From the NCBI GenBank assembly GCA_964396535.1, contig CAYNFT010000001.1, positions 1 to 59,750 of the forward strand: a stretch of 59,750 bases of DNA, in the 5' to 3' direction. The notes beneath the pieces are model-generated. The model had not been told where the DNA came from and made no database searches. It worked only from the letters and a program-made list of their open reading frames with translations. Both the position numbers and the translations under genes were made by a program. This document shows, piece by piece, positions 46,378 through 54,632 of the stretch. This DNA is from CAYNFT01 sp964396535. GTDB taxonomy: Bacteria > Chloroflexota > Dehalococcoidia > Dehalococcoidales > UBA2162. The stretch's first letter is position 1. Every line of letters begins with the position of its first letter.

Positions 46378-47303
46378 TCCTTTTCAAGCAGGGTCGCTTT
46401 CCATATGGCTAATAACTTTTTTGCTGTAAGCAGCCCGTTTTCGGTAACTACTGCGGTAATTAATTCCAGTGGAGTAATATCAAAGTAGGGGTTTTTAATC
46501 CTGACCTCTGGTGGCAATCTCCCCGGTTCTACTACCTCGGACGGCTCTTTCTCCTCCAGGTCAACCTCATCACTCTTCAGCCTGGAATCAAACTTGAGAG
46601 TCTCACACAATACATAAAAGGGAATCTTTACTCTTTCAGTGGCTAAGGCTAGTTGATAGGTGCCTATTCCATTAACCACCGCGCCGTCAGCACAAACCCT
46701 GTCAGCACCGACCATCACCTTATTTACCGTTGAGATGTAGAGCCCTACAGCCGTATCATCAATAAAGGTAAGTGGTATCCCATGGTCTCCAAGCTCTCGG
46801 ACGGTCCTCTCACCGCTGCGACCCGGTCCCGAACGCGTAGCAATCACTTCAATATCCTTGTGTTGTATAAAAGCTTCCTTTAGCGCTGCCACTACTGTTG
46901 AACTATAGCTGTGGGTCATTATTCTGTCACCATCAGCAATCAGCCGGGAGCTGTATTTGGCAATCTGAGCTATAGCCTCAAGTGAATCAGCGACTAATTC
47001 ATCTGCCTTGGAAATCGTTAGCTGCCTGATTGAATCTAAATCCCTTCTCCTGACTTTTGCAGTTACTGTCTTGAGCAGACGGTTGACGATATTACATACA
47101 GGTGCCATAGCCGGACGGGCTGATATTAACCTCTGCCTAATCTCTTTCTGCTCAAGTAAAAATTCTTTAGTGCTGTGTGCCTGACTGCGCTCGGCAGCAA
47201 TCTTTACCGCTTTTACTGCCTGCCTTGCCAGCTCACTGGCACCATCAGTCTTGTTATTCTTGATTTCATCTATCAGACCGGCGATTTCAGCACTGATGTC
47301 CAT
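46374..47303 (-). CDS. eIF2B-alpha/ribose-1,5-bisphosphate isomerase-like protein
   Basis: 309 residues from the ATG at 47303, nine bases after AGGGTGGG; ATG 47309 is too close to it. A helical N-terminal domain leads to the Rossmann-like part with IMTHSYSSTVVAAL, RSGPGRSGERTVRELG, GADRVCADGAVVNGIGTYQLA and NPYFDITPLELITAVVTENG. The family contains translation factor eIF2B subunits, MtnA and archaeal R15P isomerase (AMP pathway feeding RuBisCO). In bacteria a sugar-phosphate isomerase role is likelier. No RuBisCO or AMP phosphorylase is in this window. Confidence 0.85.
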   Translation of the reverse strand: MDISAEIAGLIDEIKNNKTDGASELARQAVKAVKIAAERSQAHSTKEFLLEQKEIRQRLISARPAMAPVCNIVNRLLKTVTAKVRRRDLDSIRQLTISKADELVADSLEAIAQIAKYSSRLIADGDRIMTHSYSSTVVAALKEAFIQHKDIEVIATRSGPGRSGERTVRELGDHGIPLTFIDDTAVGLYISTVNKVMVGADRVCADGAVVNGIGTYQLALATERVKIPFYVLCETLKFDSRLKSDEVDLEEKEPSEVVEPGRLPPEVRIKNPYFDITPLELITAVVTENGLLTAKKLLAIWKATLLEKD

Positions 47304-47320
47304 CGGCATTATCCCACCCT

Positions 47321-47857
47321 TTAGTCAGCTAGGACGACAAAATCTTCTAATTTTTGATACGCCAAACTGAATTCTTTATCCCAATGCTCCATAGTTAGTT
47401 TTTCCTTCTCCTCCTGTGACATTATACAAAATTTAAAAATCAGAAATTCTAAAAATTCCCTTGTTTCCTTATTGCTAATCTGAGAAACTAAAGGCAATCG
47501 TTTCGTCACCGTTTCAATCATATCTGCTTCTTCAGATTGAAATATAACTTCTTTTAACTTTTCCATTGATGCTTGGTCGGGTAACAACCGGTCTAGAGAA
47601 TTAGGCCCCTGTTTACTTGCAAATTCCCACATTGAGCGCATTACCAGCTTGGTTTGAATTTCTGTCAAGGCTTCTCTTATAGGTGAAACTATTTTCTCCC
47701 TATTTTCCCTTCTAGCATCTCTAATTTCACGTTCCCTTTCTAGCTTTTGTCTTTCGGTCTCTCTTTTGCCTTGTAAAAAATCTCTAAGGAAATAGCCTCC
47801 ATAAATTACTATCCCAGTAGCTAGTATGGTAGCAACTGTGTTCCATATACCTTCCAT
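47321..47857 (-). CDS. Membrane-anchored helical protein, unknown
   Basis: 178 residues. One N-terminal membrane helix (about 7-25) is followed by a highly charged coiled coil (RETERQKLEREREIRDARRENREK) and a helical domain. GGGGAGGTCG precedes the ATG. The sequence is A/T-richer than its neighbours, which suggests a recent arrival. It ends 18 bases before the eIF2B-like gene on the same strand. Confidence 0.6.
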   Translation of the reverse strand: MEGIWNTVATILATGIVIYGGYFLRDFLQGKRETERQKLEREREIRDARRENREKIVSPIREALTEIQTKLVMRSMWEFASKQGPNSLDRLLPDQASMEKLKEVIFQSEEADMIETVTKRLPLVSQISNKETREFLEFLIFKFCIMSQEEKEKLTMEHWDKEFSLAYQKLEDFVVLAD

Positions 47858-47921
47858 TTTCGACCTCCCCTTTAGCGGCTTAATAAGAGTATACTACTAA
47901 TTCATTTACATAATAAAGAGT

Positions 47922-48080
47922 GTCTAAAAGGGGCGAAACCCCTCTCTTACAATTCACTTCCCTCTCTCCTTTGAAGGAGAGAGGGACAAAGGTGAGTTAA
48001 AGAGAGGCGAAGCCTCTCTTATATAAACTATTTCCCCCTCCCTTTTTAAGGGAGGGGGATACAGGGGGAGGGTTACTATA
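47922..48080. repeat. Two adjacent double-hairpin repeats before rph
   Basis: First copy: AAAGGGGCGAAACCCCT, then CCTCTCTCC / GGAGAGAGG. Second copy: AGAGAGGCGAAGCCTCTCT, then CCCCCTCCC / GGGAGGGGG, and the tail GGGGGAGGG. Same orientation, head to tail. They fill the 402-base gap together with the rph promoter. Confidence 0.87.
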
Positions 48081-48193
48081 AAGGTTTAAAGAGTGTAAGG
48101 TAGATTGAATTTAATAAGTCTATCTGGTAATTTTATAGTCACACCCACCCTCGGAAATACTTCTCCTTATAGATAGCGACAGATTTAGCTTTA

Positions 48194-48222
48194 TTGCCAC
48201 TATTGACTATCAGTGGTATACT
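48194..48222 (+). promoter_or_regulatory. Promoter of rph
   Basis: TTGCCA (48194-48199), a 17-base spacer and TATACT (48217-48222), 38 bases before the start codon. Confidence 0.65.
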
Positions 48223-48259
48223 CTGGCATATATCTTAAAAGCTGGAGGGGGGAATTTTG

Positions 48260-48991
48260 ATGAAGAGAGCTGATGGTCGTGCCTGGGACGAACTGAGGCC
48301 GGTGCGAATAATACCCGGATACCAGAGCTTTGCCGAAGGCTCGGCACTAATTGAGATGGGAAAGACTCATGTCTTGTGCTCAGTTAGTGTGGAGGAACGA
48401 GTGCCGAACTTCCTTAGAGAGGCAGGCGGCGGCTGGATTACGGCTGAATACTCTATGCTGCCCCGTGCTACTGTCACTCGTACTACCCGCGATTCATCAC
48501 TGGGCAGGGTTACTGGCAGGAATCAGGAAATACAGCGCCTCATCGGGCGCTCGCTGAGGGGGGCAGCCGAACTCAATGCTTTGGGGGGGAGAACCTTCAT
48601 TGTAGATTGTGATGTGCTTCAGGCGGATGGTGGCACCAGAACCGCGGCCATTACCGGTAGCTATGTAGCCCTGTATCTGGCAATGCAGACCCTGGCAAAT
48701 ATGGGAATATTATCGTCCATACCTCTAAAGAGTGCTGTAGCTGCTACCAGTGTCGGCATTGTACACAACAACAGGCTTTTAGACCTGTGCTATGACGAAG
48801 ACTCCAGCGCCGGGGTTGATTTCAATGTCGTGATGACCAGCCAGGGTGAGTTTGTGGAGGTTCAGGGTACGGCTGAAGGGAAGCCCTACAGCAAGGAGAC
48901 TATCGATTTCCTTCTTGCCCTGGCGGAAAAGGGTATCAGGGAACTGTTTCAAGCCCAGCAGGCAGCCCTGGAAGATGTAGGGGTAAGATAG
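48260..48991 (+). CDS. rph: Ribonuclease PH
   Basis: 243 residues. A phosphorolytic 3' exonuclease that trims tRNA precursors. Hallmarks: RADGRAWDELRPV at the start, GGGWITAEYSMLPRAT, RNQEIQRLIGRSLRG, DCDVLQADGGTRTAAITG and DLCYDEDSSAGVDFNVVMT. The ATG at 48260 is eight bases after GGAGGGGGG; a TTG just before it is less likely. Confidence 0.97.
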   Translation: MKRADGRAWDELRPVRIIPGYQSFAEGSALIEMGKTHVLCSVSVEERVPNFLREAGGGWITAEYSMLPRATVTRTTRDSSLGRVTGRNQEIQRLIGRSLRGAAELNALGGRTFIVDCDVLQADGGTRTAAITGSYVALYLAMQTLANMGILSSIPLKSAVAATSVGIVHNNRLLDLCYDEDSSAGVDFNVVMTSQGEFVEVQGTAEGKPYSKETIDFLLALAEKGIRELFQAQQAALEDVGVR

Positions 48992-49027
48992 AGATTTATT
49001 ATCTACCTCACTCCATTAGGTTCTTAT

Positions 49028-49130
49028 TTGGTAACCCCATCCCCTGTATCCCCTTCCCCTTGATAAGGAGAAGGGGATAGGGTTTCATAAATCTTAAGTG
49101 GGTGAGGCTTCGCCCCCTCAAACTTCCCTT
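49028..49130. repeat. Double-hairpin intergenic repeat between rph and proA
   Basis: GTAACCCCATCCCCTGTATC, the CCCCTTCCCCTTGATAAGG hairpin, then a tail containing GTGGGTGAGG read forward, where the second hairpin is partly replaced (GAGGCTTCGCCCCCTC). Confidence 0.82.
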
Positions 49131-49150
49131 GATAAACCAGAAACGAATCT

Positions 49151-50425
49151 TTAAGGTCTTACCTGCCCGCTGCCAAAGATAATCCATTTATAGGTGGTCA
49201 GTTCCTTTAATCCTATTGGACCGCGGGCATGCATCTTCTGGGTGCTGATAGCTACCTCTGCTCCCAGGCCGAATTGACCTCCATCGGTGAAGCGGGTGCT
49301 GGCATTAACATAGACACAGGCAGCATCCACTTCATTGAGGAAGCGCATAGCGGCACCATAATCCTCAGTAACAATGGCTTCGTCTGCCCCCGAACCATAG
49401 CGCTCAATGTGCTCCAGAGCCTCGTCCAGAGAATCCACCACCCTGACCGCCGCCACCAGTGCCAGAAACTCCTTGCCCCAATCCTCCTCTGTAGACGCTA
49501 CTAGCCTTAAAGAAGAGTCTGCTTTAAGAATGGACAGGGCTCGTTCATCGCAGCGCATCTCTACTCCAGCCTTTGCCCACTCAGTCGCTACCAGCGGCAG
49601 GTAGCTCTGGGCGATATCGGCGTGAACCAGCAGGGTATCCAGGGCGTTGCACACTGAAGGTCGCTGCACCTTGGCATTGAAGGCTATAGCCACTGCCTTG
49701 GCCAAATCGGCGCTCTTGTCAACATAGGTATGGCAAACGCCAATGCCACCGCTGATGACCGCCATAGCAGCATTCTCGTTAACAAAATTTATTAGCTCGG
49801 CCCCGCCCCGGGGGACAATCAGGTCGATATTGTCGTTCATCTTGAGCAGGTGATTGATGAGTGCTCGGTCGGTATTCTCAACAAACTGCACCACCCCCTC
49901 GGGCATCCCGGCTCTGGTAGCCGCTTCCTGGACTACACCGGCTAAAGCGCCGTTGGAGTGAACCGCCTCCTTACCACCCCTGAGGATAATGGCATTGCCT
50001 GATTTCAGGCAGAGCACCGAGATGTCTATAGTAACGTTGGGTCGGCTCTCATAGATAGTAGCGATTACCCCGAAAGGAACCCGCTTTCTACCTATCAGCA
50101 AGCCATTGGGCAGGGTGCGCATATCAAACACCTCGCCCACAGGGTCAGGGAGTGCTGCCACTGCCAGCACATCATGGGCTATACCCTCAAGGCGGCTGGG
50201 AGAGAGTGTCAATCGTTCAAGCATAGCCTCGTTCATCCCTGATGCCTTAGCTTCGCTGCAATCAATTTCATTGGTAGCCAGTATTTTATCCTTCCTGGCT
50301 AACAGGTCATCAGAGATATTAGCTAAAGCCTTGTTCTTTATCTCGGTAGAGAGATAGGCCAGCCGACGAGAAGCCGCCTTGGCTGCCTTTCCCTTTGCCT
50401 GTAGTTCTTCAATTGCTGATGTCAT
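49151..50425 (-). CDS. proA: Gamma-glutamyl phosphate reductase
   Basis: 424 residues from the ATG at 50425, seven bases after AGGAG; ATG 50431 is only one base from it. It reduces glutamyl-5-phosphate with NADPH to the semialdehyde in proline synthesis. The catalytic Cys lies in RPSVCNALDTLLV. Other family motifs are LRGGKEAVHSN, VPRGGAELI and GPIGLKELTTYKW at the C-terminus. It is separated from proB by 2.2 kb with two foreign genes. Confidence 0.97.
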   Translation of the reverse strand: MTSAIEELQAKGKAAKAASRRLAYLSTEIKNKALANISDDLLARKDKILATNEIDCSEAKASGMNEAMLERLTLSPSRLEGIAHDVLAVAALPDPVGEVFDMRTLPNGLLIGRKRVPFGVIATIYESRPNVTIDISVLCLKSGNAIILRGGKEAVHSNGALAGVVQEAATRAGMPEGVVQFVENTDRALINHLLKMNDNIDLIVPRGGAELINFVNENAAMAVISGGIGVCHTYVDKSADLAKAVAIAFNAKVQRPSVCNALDTLLVHADIAQSYLPLVATEWAKAGVEMRCDERALSILKADSSLRLVASTEEDWGKEFLALVAAVRVVDSLDEALEHIERYGSGADEAIVTEDYGAAMRFLNEVDAACVYVNASTRFTDGGQFGLGAEVAISTQKMHARGPIGLKELTTYKWIIFGSGQVRP

Positions 50426-50454
50426 ATTCATACTCCTGATTATGCATTATATAC

Positions 50455-50552
50455 TGTAACCCCACCCCCTGTATCCCCTTCCCTTTGATAAGGGGAAGGG
50501 GAAGAATTTTTCTTAAGAGGGGCGAAGCCCCTCTTTGACTCTCCTATTTTAT
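50455..50552. repeat. Double-hairpin intergenic repeat between proA and the DNA methyltransferase
   Basis: GTAACCCCACCCCCTGTATC, CCCCTTCCCTTTGATAAGGGG hairpin region and AGAGGGGCGAAGCCCCTCT followed by TTGACTCTCCT. Confidence 0.9.
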
Positions 50553-50566
50553 ATATCTCTTCTTCT

Positions 50567-51565
50567 TTATCTATTCAAGCATCCTTTCGTATCTCTGGGC
50601 AAGCCCTCTGTTTCAAACTGGATACCGGGGAAGGAGTCCCTGAGCCTTTTTGAAGTAACCTCTATAGCATCATAGTTAATATCTATCCCTATCCAGCGTC
50701 GATTCAGCTTATGGGCGGCAACAAGGGCGGTGCCGCAGCCACAGAAGGGGTCAAGCACAATATCCCCTTCGTTGGAACTGGCTTTAACAATGCGCTCAAG
50801 CAAAGTGAGAGGCTTCTGGGTGGGATAGCCAAGGCGCTCCTTGTAGGGACCGTGAAGCGGGTCAATATCAGCCCACCAATCTTCTGGAACCTTGCCTTCA
50901 TATTTGAGGTAGTATTTCTTACCATATTTCAGCCAGTACCTGTTACCCTTATCGTCGGTGAAATATGTCCTGTTTGTTCTATCTACCAGAATATCCTCAT
51001 AGTTAAAAATCCACCTGTTACTTTTCGTATAGAAAAAGATGGTGTCGTGCTTCCGGGCAAAGTATTTTTTTGACCTCCCACCACCCTTATAGGACCAGGC
51101 AATCTCGTTGCGGAAGTTCTTGGCTCCGAATATGCGGTCAAGAACAAGTTTTAAATAATGGCTGGTAGAGGGGTCACAATGAAGATACAGAGAGCCGGTA
51201 TCCTTGAGCGTACGGTGCATCTCAAGCAACCTTGGGGTCATCATGACTAAATACGCTGCTACAGGGGTAGTGCCAATGCCTTCTACCATTCCGCCAATAA
51301 GTTTCCCAACTTCCAACGGTGCCTTTAGCAGGATTTCCTGGAGAGTGTCCTCTGCCGTCCTGTCCCAGGTCCAGGTATCAGAGAAAGCTTTTACTCTTGC
51401 CCCGGGCCGCTTACCATTATTTTCTTTATAGAGAAGGTTATAATCCCGGTTACTGCCGAAAGGCGGGTCAAGGTATATCAGGCCAATGGAGCTATCAGGG
51501 ATATATTTACGCAAGATTTCCAGATTGTCGCCGAAATAGAGGACGTTAGTTTTTAGTTCTGCCAT
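50567..51565 (-). CDS. Solitary site-specific DNA methyltransferase, beta-class (N6-adenine or N4-cytosine)
   Basis: 332 residues from ATG 51565, five bases after GGGTGAGG, which is the tail of the flanking repeat; ATG 51580 is possible. Catalytic motif IV IYLDPPFGSNRDYN is near the N-terminus, and the SAM motif VLDPFCGCGTALVAAHKLNRRWIGIDI is near the C-terminus. That is the order of beta-class enzymes. GYPTQKPLTLLERIVKASS precedes the SAM motif. No restriction endonuclease is adjacent. It sits between proB and proA, with a repeat on each side. Confidence 0.92.
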   Translation of the reverse strand: MAELKTNVLYFGDNLEILRKYIPDSSIGLIYLDPPFGSNRDYNLLYKENNGKRPGARVKAFSDTWTWDRTAEDTLQEILLKAPLEVGKLIGGMVEGIGTTPVAAYLVMMTPRLLEMHRTLKDTGSLYLHCDPSTSHYLKLVLDRIFGAKNFRNEIAWSYKGGGRSKKYFARKHDTIFFYTKSNRWIFNYEDILVDRTNRTYFTDDKGNRYWLKYGKKYYLKYEGKVPEDWWADIDPLHGPYKERLGYPTQKPLTLLERIVKASSNEGDIVLDPFCGCGTALVAAHKLNRRWIGIDINYDAIEVTSKRLRDSFPGIQFETEGLPRDTKGCLNR

Positions 51566-51589
51566 CTCTACCTCACCCACTTTATTTTA

Positions 51590-51678
51590 TACAACCCCAT
51601 CCCCTATATCCCATTCCCCTTAGCAAGGGGAAGGGGAATTTCATGTGAGAGGGGCTTCGCCCCTCTCTGACTCCCTTT
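51590..51678. repeat. Double-hairpin intergenic repeat upstream of the DNA methyltransferase
   Basis: CAACCCCATCCCCTATATCC, CCCCTTAGCAAGGGGAAGGGG and AGAGGGGCTTCGCCCCTCT. Its outer tail, read on the minus strand (GTGGGTGAGG), is the methyltransferase SD. Confidence 0.9.
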
Positions 51679-51733
51679 AACTTATATAGAATCTTTGGGA
51701 ACAGGAGTACGTTACCTTAATGTAACGCAAAAG

Positions 51734-52399
51734 TCACTCCTTGGGTATTTCTTTAAAAATGGCTAGGCCACTTTCTCTAAGCTTACTTAGACGGTCTTCA
51801 AGTGAATCGGATAAAAGGGCACAGTAATCCAAGCAATTAGCTGACTCAAATAGCAGACTGACTAGAACGGCAAATAAGATAGATATATTCCTTCGAAGTG
51901 CCTTTTCATTGAAAGGCTGAAAAACTCTCCAATCTCCTGACTCGAAATCAATCATATGAGACATAGATTCAGGTGCAAAAGAGATATGGGAAGCATGTTT
52001 GTTTAAATAATTGCGCAATTTCTTAGATTCCCCGTGAATAAGCTTGGCTATCTCTCCTGCTGATGGCAATCTCTCTTCCAGTGCTTCATCTACTCTTTGG
52101 GGATTATCATAAAAGTACCTCAGAAGCTCAATACATTCAATTAAAGGGCGTAAGAGAGCCCCGGCTTCTTGTGCAAGGCCATCCAATGTCAGGCTAAATA
52201 TACCTTGAGCAAGGCACCTACCTTTAAGCAAAGTAAGTCCGACCACTCTGGAGAAAGTCGAAGCCTTTCCAGGGGAATTGAACATACCAAGCATTTCATC
52301 TAGTAGTGAAAAAGTTTGATAAATAGTATTGGCTTCTATCTGTAATTCAGATTCAATAGCACTCATAGCGTTCGTTCTGGTGTTCCAAATTTCATGCAT
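51734..52399 (-). CDS. Helical protein of unknown function
   Basis: 221 residues, all-helical by pattern. GALLRPLIECIELLRYFYDNP and KKLRNYLNKHASHISF resemble the DUF5677-like group of stand-alone proteins whose role is not established. The unknown at 31177-31938 has a comparable arrangement. A hydrophobic stretch near 170-185 (ISILFAVLVSLLF) may be buried or membrane-associated. A/T-rich against proA and proB on either side. Confidence 0.6.
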   Translation of the reverse strand: MHEIWNTRTNAMSAIESELQIEANTIYQTFSLLDEMLGMFNSPGKASTFSRVVGLTLLKGRCLAQGIFSLTLDGLAQEAGALLRPLIECIELLRYFYDNPQRVDEALEERLPSAGEIAKLIHGESKKLRNYLNKHASHISFAPESMSHMIDFESGDWRVFQPFNEKALRRNISILFAVLVSLLFESANCLDYCALLSDSLEDRLSKLRESGLAIFKEIPKE

Positions 52400-52542
52400 C
52401 GCAATTCCTCACTCTACCACACTCCTCTGAACCAGTTCATCTATTTCAGTCGTTATCATAACGGTCTCCTGAAAGACTATGAATATCTTCTTGTATTGCT
52501 GGATTTCATCGCTCTCTTACTTTTCCTCCTCACCACTAACAG

Positions 52543-52622
52543 GTGTTTAAGAGGAGCGAAACTCCTCTTTTATTTATACTTCCCCCTTCCCTTATCAAGG
52601 GAAGGGGGTCAGGGGGATAGGT
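52543..52622. repeat. Double-hairpin intergenic repeat at the proB 3' end
   Basis: AAGAGGAGCGAAACTCCTCTT and CCCCCTTCCCTTATCAAGG / GGAAGGGGG, ending five bases before the proB stop codon. Confidence 0.88.
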
Positions 52623-52626
52623 TGCC

Positions 52627-53778
52627 TTAAAGCATAACTAGGTTGTTTCGGTGCACGACCTCGGAGCCGTAGTCATAGCCGAGCGTGGCGGCAATTTTAT
52701 TTGAGTGCACCCCTTTAATAGCCGCAATATCAACCGAGCTATAGTTGGTTATGCCGCAGCCGAGCCGGGTCCCCTCGGGGTCGTAGAGATTAACGATGTC
52801 GCCGCGCTGAAACTTACCCTCAATCTGCGTAATGCCGGCTGCCAGCAGGCTTCGTTTCTGCTTTTTTAAAGCCAGAGCTGCCCCGGAATCTACCACCAGC
52901 TTTCCCTTTGTGGAAAGCCCGCTCAGCATCCAGCGCTTGCGACTCTCCAGCTTGCTGACCATTGGCAGGAAGCGGGTACCGACTGTTTCACCTGCTGCCA
53001 GTCTCAAAATAATATCCGGTTCCCTGCCGTCGGCTATGATTACCGTTACCCCTGAAGCGGTAGCCAGTTTGGCAGCCTCTACCTTGGTAGCCATACCACC
53101 GGTGCCAAGAGTGCCCGGCGTATCTGTCACCAGACTTTCAATCTTTGAATCAATCCTGTCCACTTGCGGAATGAGACGTGCATCAGGATTGCGGTATGGG
53201 TCAGCAGTATATAGCCCGGCAATATCACTGAGAATTAACAGCAGGTCAGCATCAACCAGGTTAGCCACCATGGCGGAAAGATTATCGTTATCGCCAAATT
53301 TAGCTTCCTGAATCTCATCCACCGCTACCACATCGTTTTCATTAACGATACATACCACCCTTAGCTCAACTAAAGCGAGCAGTGTATTGCGGGCATTGAG
53401 ATAACCAGCCCGGTCAGCAAGGTCTGCCCTGGTCAGCAGTGCCTGAGCTACAGTAATATTATGTCGAGCAAAGAGCTGGTCGTAGACATTCATCAGTCGA
53501 CCTTGCCCCACTGAAGCCAGCACCTGCTTAAAAGGAATATCTCTACGCTCCCTGGCTAACCCCAGTTTATACCTGCCGGCAGCTATAGCTCCGGAAGAGA
53601 CGATGAGTAGCTCCAGACCCTGCTTGTGTAACTGTGCCACCTGGGCTACCAACCCTGACATTATTTCCTGGTTAAGGTGGTCACCACCGCCAGTAAGAAG
53701 GCTGGTGCCAAGCTTAACCACTAAGCGGTGATAGGGCAAAGTCTTTGAACTGGTTTTCTCACTTTTGTTCTTGGCCAT
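52627..53778 (-). CDS. proB: Glutamate 5-kinase
   Basis: 383 residues. It phosphorylates glutamate, the first step to proline. The amino-acid kinase domain (VVKLGTSLLTGG, IVSSGAIAAGRYKLG, VNENDVVAVDE, GTGGMATKVEAAKLA) is followed by a C-terminal PUA domain (GKLVVDSGAALALKKQKRSLL...). No clear SD precedes the ATG. The next genes on the strand are an unknown protein, a DNA methyltransferase and then proA. Confidence 0.96.
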   Translation of the reverse strand: MAKNKSEKTSSKTLPYHRLVVKLGTSLLTGGGDHLNQEIMSGLVAQVAQLHKQGLELLIVSSGAIAAGRYKLGLARERRDIPFKQVLASVGQGRLMNVYDQLFARHNITVAQALLTRADLADRAGYLNARNTLLALVELRVVCIVNENDVVAVDEIQEAKFGDNDNLSAMVANLVDADLLLILSDIAGLYTADPYRNPDARLIPQVDRIDSKIESLVTDTPGTLGTGGMATKVEAAKLATASGVTVIIADGREPDIILRLAAGETVGTRFLPMVSKLESRKRWMLSGLSTKGKLVVDSGAALALKKQKRSLLAAGITQIEGKFQRGDIVNLYDPEGTRLGCGITNYSSVDIAAIKGVHSNKIAATLGYDYGSEVVHRNNLVML

Positions 53779-53940
53779 CTAAATTTTAACCAACTGAATT
53801 TGCCCTATTATAGCAAGCTGAAGCAGGCTGGACAAATATAGAGGTTGTTACGAAACTCTTGTACAGACGGAATCAAAGGTTCAACAATTCATAATTGCAC
53901 ATTCTGGCTGATTGTTAACTAAGGGAGAGTTCGAATCCAC

Positions 53941-54069
53941 TCAGGTGGGCCGATTAGGGGAATTGAGGTCCTGCACGTATTCCCGCACTACCTCCGGGTC
54001 AGTAAGTTCGATAGTTCGGTATCTTAGTGTCTCTTCTGCCTCCGCCTTGGCCTGCTGAAGTTGTTCCAT
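53941..54069 (-). pseudogene. Serine-recombinase C-terminal fragment
   Basis: 42 codons: a charged helix (MEQLQQAKAEAEETLRYR) and then ELTDPEVVREYVQDL. This is the linker and LTDxExVxxYVxDLR stretch found near the C-terminus of large serine recombinases in Chloroflexota, as I remember them. The catalytic domain and the rest are missing. Between proB and this fragment (53779-53940) I see nothing. Confidence 0.45.
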
Positions 54070-54384
54070 CTCTTCACCAATATTTTTTTACTTCCAATGG
54101 ACTGTGCTAGTACCGTGTCCCAAGCGTCGGTATCACCGACCACGTAACATTTTCCAAGGTCTAGAGCTAAATCCTTGCGTGCTGCAAACACCAGACCCGG
54201 CTTGGGTTTTCTGCATGTGCAGTCATCCTCTTCTCTATGTGGTCAGCAGTATACTGCATCTATCCTGGCTCCGCCGTCTTCCACTTCATGCTGGATGGCG
54301 GCTACCCTTTCTTGGAAATATTGGTAGCCGAAGTCCCCCCTAGCGATATGGCTTTGATTTGTGATTATTATTGCAAGAAGGTAG
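54070..54384 (-). pseudogene. Fragment of a GmhB/HisB-N-type HAD phosphatase
   Basis: One frame reads IIITNQSHIARGDFGYQYFQ, then ARIDAVYC-[TGA]-PHREEDDCTCRKPKPGLVFAA and CYVVGDTDAWDTVLAQ. This is the middle to C-terminal part of D-glycero-manno-heptose bisphosphate phosphatase-like HAD enzymes (TNQxxIARG, YCPHxxEDxCxCRKPxPG). The first zinc-ligand Cys codon is replaced by TGA at 54245-54243. The N-terminal DxDxT segment is missing. The frame is joined directly to a TolB-like fragment upstream and to the recombinase fragment downstream. Confidence 0.75.
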
Positions 54385-54583
54385 CGCGGCATGGGCGTGG
54401 TCGCAGGTCAGTCGTTGCTGGTTAGAGCCGTCGGCATCCATCACGTGTATCTCAAAGTCCCCGTCACGGTCAGACTCGAACGCAATCCTGCTGGGAGGAG
54501 CTACTTCCTCTTCTTCTTCCACAGGCGGAAAGACTGAGTATTAGTACCGTGACAAGAGAGAGGAGTAAGCATTTCCTGAACAT
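54385..54583 (-). pseudogene. Fragment of a TolB/PD40-repeat lipoprotein
   Basis: From ATG 54583, MFRKCLLLSLVTVLILSLSAC is a lipoprotein signal with lipobox. A one-base shift in the GAAGAAGAAGAGG run moves the frame to EEEEEVAPPSRIAFESDRDGDFEIHVMDADGSNQQRLT, a PD40/WD40-like blade. After RLT the homology ends at the join with the phosphatase fragment. Confidence 0.7.
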
Positions 54584-54632
54584 CTTTGCGGCATATCTGG
54601 ATTAATATAGAAATGCTCTGGTTCATGGCGCG

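Noticed and set aside
54243..54245. TGA at a zinc-ligand Cys of the GmhB-like fragment as selenocysteine
   Set aside because: The gene is truncated on both sides and fused to unrelated fragments, and no suitable hairpin follows the TGA. TGC/TGT to TGA is a single-base nonsense mutation.
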